The notes below the pieces were generated by a model. That model had not been told where the DNA came from, searched no databases, and worked only from the letters and a program-made list of their open reading frames with translations. A program made the translations under genes and the position numbers. From assembly GCA_965652575.1 (NCBI GenBank), contig CBFGWQ010000079.1, positions 1 through 15,724 on the forward strand: a stretch of 15,724 nucleotides of DNA. Reading direction: 5' to 3'. The stretch's first letter is position 1. Each line of letters starts with the position of its first letter. This DNA is from Arenibacter sp965652575. GTDB lineage: Bacteria > Bacteroidota > Bacteroidia > Flavobacteriales > Flavobacteriaceae. This document shows positions 7,541-13,968 of this stretch, piece after piece.

Positions 7541-8305
7541 ATGATATCATTGGTTTTATTGGGAACCGGCAATCTTGCCAAACATTTGTTCAATGCCTTT
7601 TTGAGGGTAGAAGAAATTAAGGTGCTACAGCTTATTGGTCGGAACGAAGATCGGCTCGACTATTTTAAGGATAAGGTGGTTACGGGGACGGATTTTACCA
7701 AAATTGTAGAGGCCGATATCTACATCATTGCCGTGAGCGATGACGCCATTGCCAGTGTAGCGACGTCCCTAAAGGATAAGAAAGGACTGGTAGTACATAC
7801 CTCGGGAAGTGTTCCTTTAAAATCCCTTGGGGATCTACATAAAAAAGGGGTCTTTTATCCATTACAGACTTTTAGTGAAGGCAAAACAATCAATTTTAGG
7901 GAAGTGCCGATCTGTGTAGAGGCAGAAGATAAAAATGATTTGGAACTATTAAAAAAAATGGCAGGCCTTATTAGTTTGGAGGTACATGAAATTACAAGCG
8001 ACCAGCGAAAATCGCTTCACTTGGCGGCCGTATTCGTTAACAATTTCACCAACTTTCTTTTTACGATCGGTCATGATATCTGCAATGAACATCATTTACC
8101 CTTTTCCATGTTGACCCCTTTGATCAAGGAAACCGTGAATAAACTGGAAACCCTGTCGCCCGTCGATTCCCAGACCGGACCGGCCAAAAGAAACGATGTC
8201 AAGACTATGGAAAGCCATTTAAATCAGCTAAAAAATAAAAATTATCAGGATATTTACAGCCTGTTTAGCAAATTGATAGGAGAAAAATATGGACAAAAGT
8301 TATAA
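7541..8305 (+). CDS. Rossmann-like/DUF2520 domain protein
   Basis: This 254-residue cytoplasmic protein has an N-terminal dinucleotide-binding Rossmann fold with the GTGNLA loop at residues 8-13. The C-terminal helical DUF2520 domain follows, after the YPLQTFS motif typical of that family; its DQRKSLHLAAVFVNNF segment lies near 160. The overall plan resembles the pyrroline-5-carboxylate reductase and F420-dependent NADP oxidoreductase superfamily. The actual reaction is not known to me, and no substrate should be assigned. I use the ATG at 7541; a TTG two codons upstream (7535) overlaps a -7-like box and is less likely. The 3' end overlaps the KdsC-like gene by 17 bp, which implies translational coupling. 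It is the first gene of a rightward cluster ending near 10953. Confidence 0.88.
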   Translation: MISLVLLGTGNLAKHLFNAFLRVEEIKVLQLIGRNEDRLDYFKDKVVTGTDFTKIVEADIYIIAVSDDAIASVATSLKDKKGLVVHTSGSVPLKSLGDLHKKGVFYPLQTFSEGKTINFREVPICVEAEDKNDLELLKKMAGLISLEVHEITSDQRKSLHLAAVFVNNFTNFLFTIGHDICNEHHLPFSMLTPLIKETVNKLETLSPVDSQTGPAKRNDVKTMESHLNQLKNKNYQDIYSLFSKLIGEKYGQKL

Positions 8306-8816
8306 GGAACTGCTTCAGGACATCACCACTTTTGTATTTGATGTGGATGGTGTGTTTACGGATGGCAAAATTATGATTACCTCCGATGGGGAAATGTTAA
8401 GGACCATGAACGTACAGGATGGCTATGCCGTAAAGGTGGCCATTCAACAAGGGTACAATATCTGCGTCATTTCCGGTGGTACCAACGAAGGCGTAAGAAT
8501 GCGTTTAAAGGGATTGGGGGTTACCGATATACACATGGGGGCACACCATAAAATAGATCCCTTTGACGAGTATTTGGATATTTACAACATCAACCCACAG
8601 CATGTTCTTTATATGGGCGATGACATCCCCGATATTCCCCCCATGGGATTGGCGGGCATTCCCTGTTGCCCGCAAAATGCCGTCCCTGAAGTAAAAGCAA
8701 TATCCAAATACATCTCCCATAAGCACGGGGGCGAAGGATGTGTAAGGGATGTTATTGAACAAGTATTGAAAGTGAGGGGGCATTGGGCCGAAAATTTCAA
8801 CGCTGTGAACGATTAA
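8289..8816 (+). CDS. kdsC: KdsC-like HAD phosphatase (3-deoxy-D-manno-octulosonate 8-phosphate phosphatase)
   Basis: This is a small cap-less HAD-superfamily phosphatase of 175 residues; E. coli KdsC has 188. Motif I is DVDGVFTDG with nucleophile Asp18 and acid/base Asp20. Motif II is the serine in ISGG (Ser62). Motif III is Lys88 in HHKID. Motif IV is GDDIPD with Asp111 and Asp112, which bind Mg2+. KdsC-type enzymes release phosphate from Kdo-8-phosphate before CMP activation for lipopolysaccharide core synthesis, and they work as tetramers. Kdo-8-phosphate is the expected but unproven substrate: the rest of the Kdo pathway is not in this window, and related HADs act on other sugar phosphates. 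The ATG at 8289 lies inside the previous gene, and the maf gene starts 4 bp after the stop, so the three are almost certainly one operon. Confidence 0.87.
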   Translation: MDKSYKELLQDITTFVFDVDGVFTDGKIMITSDGEMLRTMNVQDGYAVKVAIQQGYNICVISGGTNEGVRMRLKGLGVTDIHMGAHHKIDPFDEYLDIYNINPQHVLYMGDDIPDIPPMGLAGIPCCPQNAVPEVKAISKYISHKHGGEGCVRDVIEQVLKVRGHWAENFNAVND

Positions 8817-8820
8817 AACG

Positions 8821-9411
8821 ATGTCCTATAACAACAAATTAAAGGAATATCGGATCGTACTTGCCTCGGCATCCCCTAGAAGACAGCAGTTCTTTAGGGA
8901 AATGGAAATGGACTTTAAAATACATCCCATTGATGTAGACGAAACATATCCCGATCATTTAATGGGTGCTGAAATTTCCGATTACCTGGCCATATTAAAG
9001 GCTGCGGCGTATACTAAAAAATTGGAAGCCAAGGATATCCTCATTACTTCGGATACAGTGGTTTGGCACAACAATATATCTTTGGCGAAACCTGCCGATC
9101 CTGAAGAGGCACTCTCCATGCTAAGGACACTTTCCAACGATTGGCACGAAGTAATTACCTCGGTGTGCTTTACGACCAAGGACTATCAACAAACTGTACA
9201 TCACTGTACAAAGGTAAAATTCAAAAAGTTGACCTCTGGGGAAATGGAACATTATATACAGCACTATAATCCGTTCGACAAAGCCGGTGGCTATGGTATC
9301 CAGGATTGGATAGGGCTTATTGGAATTGAAGAGATCCAGGGTTCCTATACCAATGTGGTAGGATTGCCCACCCAATTGGTTTACAAAACGTTAATGGCCA
9401 TGGTAGGCTAG
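8821..9411 (+). CDS. maf: Maf family nucleoside triphosphate pyrophosphatase
   Basis: This is a cytoplasmic house-cleaning enzyme that hydrolyses non-canonical or excess nucleoside triphosphates to the monophosphate and pyrophosphate. Length is normal at 196 residues. The signature SASPRR lies at 16-21, SDTVV at 77-81 (Asp78 as the probable catalytic acid) and DKAGGYGIQ at 153-161 (Lys154). This pattern fits the YhdE-like dTTP/UTP pyrophosphatases better than the YceF type, but subtype assignment by eye is uncertain. The gene follows the KdsC-like gene after 4 bp. A run of eight T residues comes immediately after the stop codon, with no hairpin before it, so it is not a convincing terminator. 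Confidence 0.92.
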   Translation: MSYNNKLKEYRIVLASASPRRQQFFREMEMDFKIHPIDVDETYPDHLMGAEISDYLAILKAAAYTKKLEAKDILITSDTVVWHNNISLAKPADPEEALSMLRTLSNDWHEVITSVCFTTKDYQQTVHHCTKVKFKKLTSGEMEHYIQHYNPFDKAGGYGIQDWIGLIGIEEIQGSYTNVVGLPTQLVYKTLMAMVG

Positions 9412-9446
9412 TTTTTTTTGAATAATTTTAAGAAAATTTAATTTTT

Positions 9447-10400
9447 ATGCAACGCCGTCCGTTTTCTTTCATTCTTGTACCCCTCCTATTTTTTTTGATC
9501 CTTATTAACGCTTGCAAGAAAAATATAGGGGAAGCTGAAAACAATTCCCATACAACCAATGAAATGAACCTGTCCAAGGCCAAACCGATGAGGAATAACT
9601 TGTCGGATACGTTCAAGGATTATTGGTATTCGGGGAGGGCGGAAATTACTTCGTTTAAATTGGAGCAGGCCCGTTACGGGGAACTTCGAAACGGTACCGC
9701 GGTTTTAATATACGTTACCGAACCTTTTTTAGCGGACAAACAGGTAAAGGCAGATCGTCCAAATCCCAATAATGTCTCCGTACTAAAACTGAATAGCACA
9801 AAAAAGTTCCTGACCGGTATCTATCCCTATTCCATAATGAGCAGCAGCTTTTATCCCGTATCGGATAAGCAGCATGCCATTAAACTGACCGCCTCCGTTC
9901 AGGAATGGTGCGGCCAGGTATTTACCCAGTTGAACAACAGGGATAAATTTGAAATAAATTCCTTTTCCTATTTTGAGACCGAAGGCGATCAGACCATCAC
10001 ATTGGACAAAACACATTTGGAAAACGAAATTTGGAACAAAATAAGGATCGATCCCAACAAGCTTCCGGTAGGCCGCATTACCATGATCCCTTCCCTGGAA
10101 TATGTACGCTTGGCACATAAACCGCTAAAAGCTTATGAAGCCCGGACGGAAATGAAAACGGAAGCAAATTTGAATACCTACACAATTACCTATCCGGAAT
10201 TGGATAGGACCTTGGCGATCAGCTTTAGCGCCACCTTCCCATATACCATTGAAAATTGGTCCGAAACCTATAATAGCGGGTTTGGGGCCAATGCCCAAAC
10301 CCTCACTACGAGGGCAACGAAAATAAAAACATTAAAAAGGGCCTATTGGCGGGAAAACAAAAATAGTGACGTATTTTTGCGGGACAGTTTAGGATTATAA
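9447..10400 (+). CDS. Conserved lipoprotein of unknown function
   Basis: The 317-residue product starts with a positively charged n-region, a hydrophobic stretch at about 7-20 and a lipobox-like INAC ending at Cys23. It is therefore probably a lipoprotein of the periplasmic face or outer membrane. The mature part is rich in aromatic residues and appears mainly beta-stranded, with a KDYWYSGRAEITSFKLEQAR block near 57-76 and an EWCGQVF block near the middle. I recognise it only as a conserved flavobacterial family. As I recall, such genes are sometimes labelled 'septum formation inhibitor Maf', probably by transfer from the neighbouring maf gene, but neither SASPRR nor any other Maf motif is present. 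It follows maf by 35 bp and precedes the MscS-like gene by 4 bp, so it belongs to the cluster. Function is unassigned. Confidence 0.8.
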   Translation: MQRRPFSFILVPLLFFLILINACKKNIGEAENNSHTTNEMNLSKAKPMRNNLSDTFKDYWYSGRAEITSFKLEQARYGELRNGTAVLIYVTEPFLADKQVKADRPNPNNVSVLKLNSTKKFLTGIYPYSIMSSSFYPVSDKQHAIKLTASVQEWCGQVFTQLNNRDKFEINSFSYFETEGDQTITLDKTHLENEIWNKIRIDPNKLPVGRITMIPSLEYVRLAHKPLKAYEARTEMKTEANLNTYTITYPELDRTLAISFSATFPYTIENWSETYNSGFGANAQTLTTRATKIKTLKRAYWRENKNSDVFLRDSLGL

Positions 10401-10404
10401 TTTT

Positions 10405-10953
10405 ATGGAAACATTTTTTTTGGAGTACAAAAAGGAACTATTGGGTACCGGAATATGTATATTGGTGCTTTTGATATTGAAGTATATAGGTACCAAGGCA
10501 ATACAAAAAGTAGGTAAAATAAGTGATATTAATGAGGTTCGTACTCGGTTGATCGTAAAATATTCCACTGTTGGGCTTACCGCTTTTGGAATAGTTGCAC
10601 TGATTCTGATCTGGGGGGTAGACATAAATCAAATTGGTCTGGTGTTTTCCTCTGTCTTTGCAGTTATAGGAGTGGCCCTTTTTGCCCAATGGTCCATATT
10701 GAGCAATGTTACCGCCGGGGTCATCCTATTTTTCTCATTTCCATTTAAAATAGGGGATAAAATTAAAATAATGGACAAGGATATGGAATTGACAAATGAA
10801 GCATTTCTCATTGAGGATATAAGGGCCTTTCATGTACATCTTAGAAGAAATAATGGAGAACTCATAACCTACCCCAATAATATGATGCTACAGAAAGCAA
10901 TTGCTTTGGCACAAATCTACGAAGACTCCATGGAAAGCAGTGACGTTTTATAA
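10405..10953 (+). CDS. Minimal MscS-type mechanosensitive ion channel
   Basis: This is a small inner-membrane protein of 182 residues, against 286 for E. coli MscS. Hydrophobic segments lie at about 13-30, 50-71 and 78-111. The third, with SSVFAVIGVALFAQWSILSN, is the pore-lining helix type. The following FSFPFKIGDKIKI begins the cytoplasmic beta domain. The protein ends shortly after the YPNNMMLQKA block, so the C-terminal alpha/beta cage of classical MscS is absent. There is no frameshift or truncation signal: the stop is clean and downstream frames carry no continuation. Channels of this family open on membrane tension and release solutes in hypo-osmotic shock; gating by tension is inferred for this short form. 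It starts 4 bp after the lipoprotein gene and closes the rightward cluster. Confidence 0.87.
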   Translation: METFFLEYKKELLGTGICILVLLILKYIGTKAIQKVGKISDINEVRTRLIVKYSTVGLTAFGIVALILIWGVDINQIGLVFSSVFAVIGVALFAQWSILSNVTAGVILFFSFPFKIGDKIKIMDKDMELTNEAFLIEDIRAFHVHLRRNNGELITYPNNMMLQKAIALAQIYEDSMESSDVL

Positions 10954-10999
10954 GCTGTTAAAGTAGTTGTAAAAATTACGGCTTCGGATTATATATTTT

Positions 11000-11007
11000 T
11001 ATATTTG
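11000..11007 (+). promoter_or_regulatory. Candidate -7 box of the PIG-L deacetylase gene (TATATTTG)
   Basis: TATATTTG is an exact TAnnTTTG match. It predicts a start near 11013 and a short leader of about 17 bases. The surrounding sequence is AT-rich. No TTG stands at the expected -33 distance. The 77-bp gap after the MscS-like gene is large for this cluster, which fits a new transcription unit. Confidence 0.3.
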
Positions 11008-11030
11008 GGAACCAACTTAAACAATTAATT

Positions 11031-13532
11031 ATGCGCCTTACCTGGGTATTCTTTTTTGGGATACTGTTCTCCTGTCAGCTTATCAAGGCCCAAGCACCCA
11101 AAAAAAATACTTCTTCGGACATATTCCATTCCATCCAAAAGTTAAATTTTTTGGGTTCGGCCCTCTATATTGCCGCTCATCCCGATGATGAAAATACACG
11201 GCTTATTTCCTATCTATCCAATGAGGTGAAGGCAAAAACGGCCTACTTGTCATTGACCCGTGGGGATGGGGGCCAAAATTTAATAGGTCCCGAACTCAGG
11301 GAATTGCTGGGGGTTTTGCGCACACAGGAATTATTGGCAGCCAGACGTATCGATGGTGGGGAGCAGTTTTTTACAAGGGCCAATGATTTCGGCTACTCCA
11401 AGCACCCCAATGAGACCCTTAAGATCTGGAACAAGGAGGCGGTGTTAAGTGATGTTATCTGGATTATACGTAATTTTAGACCGGATGTTATCATCAATAG
11501 ATTTGACCATAGATCACCAGGTTCTACCCACGGCCATCATACCTCTTCGGCAATGCTCAGCTATGAGGCCTTCGATTTGGCCAATAACCCCAGTGTGTAT
11601 CCGGACCAACTGACAAGTACGGACGTTTGGCAACCAAAACGGCTTTTTTTTAATACCTCCTGGTGGTTTTACGGTAGCGAGGACCAATTTAAAAAAGCGG
11701 ACAAATCCAAAATGATCGATCTGGATGTTGGGGTCTACTACCCTTTAAGGGGCGTATCCAACAACGAAATAGCCTCCCTTGCCAGTAGCCAGCACTTGTG
11801 CCAAGGTTTTGGAAGATTGGCAACCAGGGGCAGTGAGAACGAGTATATAGAACTTTTAAAGGGCGATCTCCCGAATAATAGATCTGATATTTTTGATGGA
11901 ATAAACACCACTTGGTCGCGCATTGAAGGTGGGGAAACCGTTGGAAAAATTTTATTAGCAATTGAAAAGAACTTTGATTTTGAAGAACCGTCAAAACACC
12001 TGCCACAACTTATTGAAGGGTATAAGGCCATTTTAAAGTTGAAGGACGGGCATTGGAAAGAGATAAAGAAAAAGGAACTGGAAGCTATTATCCAATCTGT
12101 CTGTGGACTTTATCTGGAGGCTTCCGCCACAATGCCCCACACCTACCCCGGCAGTAAAATACCCATAGATATTGAAATATTGAACAGATGCCATGCGGAT
12201 ATTAAGCTTAAATCCGTTTCCACCGACAGGGATAATCCCATAATTAAAGAAATTGCCCTTAAGGAAAACAAGAAGGAACTGTTCCAAATACAATTAAATG
12301 TCCCCAATAATACCGCTTATACCAGTCCCTATTGGTTAAACAATAAAGGTACTACGGGAATGTACGAGGTTAGGGACCAAAATTTGATCGGTAGACCCGA
12401 AACCCCCAATGCCTTTGAGATAAATTTTGAACTGGAATTCAACGGATTTGCCATAAACATCAAGAAACCGATCGTCTATAGGTACTCCAAACCGGAAAAA
12501 GGGGAAATATATCAACCTTTTGTGATATTGCCAGAGGCAACGGCGAGTTTTAAGGACAAGGTCATTATTTTTGCCAATTCCGAACCCCGGGAAATTCCGA
12601 TCACCATAAAAGCACTTAAGGACAATGTAAAGGGTGAAGTACAACTCCATTACGGAAAAGGCTGGAAAGTGGATCAAGAAATTAAAACTTTTGAAATATC
12701 AAAAAATGGGGACCAACGAATTTTACATTTCCTACTAACACCTCCCTCCAATGAAGATGAAAATTTTATTTCAGCGACCATCAAAGTGGATGGCAAAAAA
12801 ATATCAAAAGAATTGATAGAAATTTCCTATGACCATATTCCCAAACAATCGGTACTCATGCCTTTAGAAACCAAAGTGGTTAGATTGGACATTAATAGAA
12901 ATGGGGAGAATATTGGATATATAGACGGGGCCGGCGACGAAATATCCGAAAGTCTGGAACAAATAGGATACAAGGTCCAAAAAATAGACCCTACGACCAT
13001 ACAGGCCGGTTCCCTGACCCGATTTGATGCCATTGTTGTAGGTATAAGGGCCTATAACGTAGTGGATGAATTAAAATTTAAGCAACGTTATTTATTGGAT
13101 TATGTAAAAGATGGGGGCAACCTTATTGTGCAGTACAACACCGCCGGCAGAAATGGGTTGGACATGGCCAACCTAGCCCCCTACCCCCTATCCATTTCAC
13201 GTGACAGGGTTACGGATGAAACCTCCCAAGTACGCATATTGGACAAAACGCACGAGCTTGTCAACTATCCCAATAAAATAACCCAAAACGATTTTAATGG
13301 TTGGGTACAGGAACGTGGTCTGTATTTTCCGGATCATTGGTCCAGGGAATTTACACCGATCCTTGCTATGAACGATGAGGGGGAACAGGCCTTATCCGGT
13401 AGTTTATTAGTTGCTCCTTATGGAAAGGGGAACTATATTTATACGGGACTAAGTTTTTTCAGGGAATTGCCGGCAGGTGTAACAGGTGCCTATAGACTGT
13501 TCGCCAATATGCTTTCCATGAAACAGCGGTAA
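11031..13532 (+). CDS. Exported PIG-L/LmbE family deacetylase with C-terminal amidotransferase-like domain
   Basis: This is an 833-residue multidomain protein. Residues 1-20 form a signal peptide with a likely cleavage after IKA; Cys15 sits in a poor lipobox context. The LmbE catalytic domain covers about 35-300: AHPDDE at 49-54 (His50, Asp53 as zinc ligands), LTRGDGGQNLIG at 75-86 and STHGHH at 165-170, which supplies the third ligand, probably His170. Residues 370-615 look like beta-sandwich modules. Residues 620-833 resemble a Rossmann-like class I amidotransferase or ThuA-type fold, with GYIDGAGD at 629-636 and a glycine-rich DGGNLIVQYNTAG strand. I see no nucleophilic cysteine there, so binding is more likely than catalysis. 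LmbE enzymes deacetylate N-acetylated sugars or cleave related amides; the substrate here is unknown. The stop codon abuts a heptamer repeat array, and a symporter follows. Confidence 0.87.
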   Translation: MRLTWVFFFGILFSCQLIKAQAPKKNTSSDIFHSIQKLNFLGSALYIAAHPDDENTRLISYLSNEVKAKTAYLSLTRGDGGQNLIGPELRELLGVLRTQELLAARRIDGGEQFFTRANDFGYSKHPNETLKIWNKEAVLSDVIWIIRNFRPDVIINRFDHRSPGSTHGHHTSSAMLSYEAFDLANNPSVYPDQLTSTDVWQPKRLFFNTSWWFYGSEDQFKKADKSKMIDLDVGVYYPLRGVSNNEIASLASSQHLCQGFGRLATRGSENEYIELLKGDLPNNRSDIFDGINTTWSRIEGGETVGKILLAIEKNFDFEEPSKHLPQLIEGYKAILKLKDGHWKEIKKKELEAIIQSVCGLYLEASATMPHTYPGSKIPIDIEILNRCHADIKLKSVSTDRDNPIIKEIALKENKKELFQIQLNVPNNTAYTSPYWLNNKGTTGMYEVRDQNLIGRPETPNAFEINFELEFNGFAINIKKPIVYRYSKPEKGEIYQPFVILPEATASFKDKVIIFANSEPREIPITIKALKDNVKGEVQLHYGKGWKVDQEIKTFEISKNGDQRILHFLLTPPSNEDENFISATIKVDGKKISKELIEISYDHIPKQSVLMPLETKVVRLDINRNGENIGYIDGAGDEISESLEQIGYKVQKIDPTTIQAGSLTRFDAIVVGIRAYNVVDELKFKQRYLLDYVKDGGNLIVQYNTAGRNGLDMANLAPYPLSISRDRVTDETSQVRILDKTHELVNYPNKITQNDFNGWVQERGLYFPDHWSREFTPILAMNDEGEQALSGSLLVAPYGKGNYIYTGLSFFRELPAGVTGAYRLFANMLSMKQR

Positions 13533-13533
13533 A

Positions 13534-13617
13534 CAATGGACAATGGACAATTAACAATTAACAATGAACAATAAGCAATGAACAATAGGCAATAGGCAAT
13601 AGGCAATAGGCAATGAA
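13534..13617. repeat. Tandem heptamer array, 12 units of CAATNNN
   Basis: Twelve consecutive 7-bp units start with CAAT: two caatgga, two caattaa, caatgaa, caataag, caatgaa, four caatagg and a final caatgaa. The array begins one base after the stop codon of the PIG-L gene. Such heptamers are common in Bacteroidetes intergenic DNA and give spurious LLPIAYCLL-type translations on the other strand. Identical adjacent units suggest recent slippage. Confidence 0.9.
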
Positions 13618-13668
13618 TAGTTATGTACGGTAGGCCCTGATGGAAAATTCCCCTCTTGAGAGTGCCTG

Positions 13669-13686
13669 TCCCGCTTTTTTGCGGGA
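13669..13686. repeat. Perfect 6-bp hairpin tcccgc/gcggga with a T6 loop
   Basis: The arms at 13669-13674 and 13681-13686 pair perfectly around six T residues. The T-run is in the loop and not after the stem, so it does not look like an intrinsic terminator. It is embedded in a larger block whose outer parts read cccctcttgagag and ttaggggtgtgt, a further flavobacterial intergenic repeat. Confidence 0.6.
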
Positions 13687-13724
13687 GGTTAGGGGTGTGT
13701 ATTGATGGAGATTGAGCCTGCCTG

Positions 13725-13752
13725 TAATAAGCAACGGGCAATAGGCAATAGA
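13725..13752. repeat. Second short heptamer array, 4 units
   Basis: The units are taataag, caacggg, caatagg and caataga. They belong to the same heptamer family as 13534-13617 and are separated from it by a 107-bp block of palindromic sequence. The simplest reading is one array split by an inserted repeat. Confidence 0.65.
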
Positions 13753-13865
13753 TAAAAATAAAGAATTTGTAAAAGGTATATAGAAGCTAGTCCTGATAAT
13801 TAAAGGGAAGGCATTATCTTGTAACCTGGGAAAAGTTTAAATGAGATCCAAAACTAGAAATCACT

Positions 13866-13967
13866 ATGTTTGATAAATTTGATTGGAAAAAAGAATATAC
13901 GCTGGTGATAGCGCTCAATATTATCTATATAATTATTTTTTATCTAATAATGACCGGAAACCGATAA
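13866..13967 (+). CDS. 33-residue single-span membrane micropeptide upstream of the symporter
   Basis: The frame runs from ATG at 13866 to TAA at 13965-13967. The product starts MFDKFDWKKEYT, has one hydrophobic helix at about 12-29 (rich in Ile, Leu and Tyr) and ends TGNR. The charged start, a helix just long enough to cross a membrane and the absence of a signal-peptidase site suggest an inner-membrane microprotein. The symporter start codon follows after a single base, so the two are almost certainly translated together. From memory, similar short ORFs sit before this symporter type in other Flavobacteriaceae, but I could not check that here. Small partner subunits are known for other members of the symporter family, such as the DUF485 and DUF997 proteins. 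By analogy this may be an accessory subunit. Gene reality is likely; function is inferred. Confidence 0.7.
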   Translation: MFDKFDWKKEYTLVIALNIIYIIIFYLIMTGNR

Positions 13968-13968
13968 A

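Larger units (their letters stand above)
13533..13865. other. 333-bp repeat-filled gap before the micropeptide-symporter pair
   Basis: The left 220 bp consist of two heptamer arrays around a palindromic block. The right 110 bp (13753-13865) are AT-rich and should contain the promoter of the downstream pair. I found no exact TAnnTTTG box there: TATCTTG near 13815 and TAGTCCTG near 13787 are weak partial matches. No credible gene was found on either strand. Confidence 0.6.

Noticed and set aside
9412..9419. T-run directly after the maf stop codon as a terminator
   Set aside because: There is no stem-loop before the T residues, and the lipoprotein gene starts only 35 bp later on the same strand.
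13490..13741. 83-codon minus-strand frame with repeated IAYCLL-like peptides
   Set aside because: It is a translation of the heptamer repeats and overlaps the end of the PIG-L gene. It is a known type of artefact in Bacteroidetes genomes.
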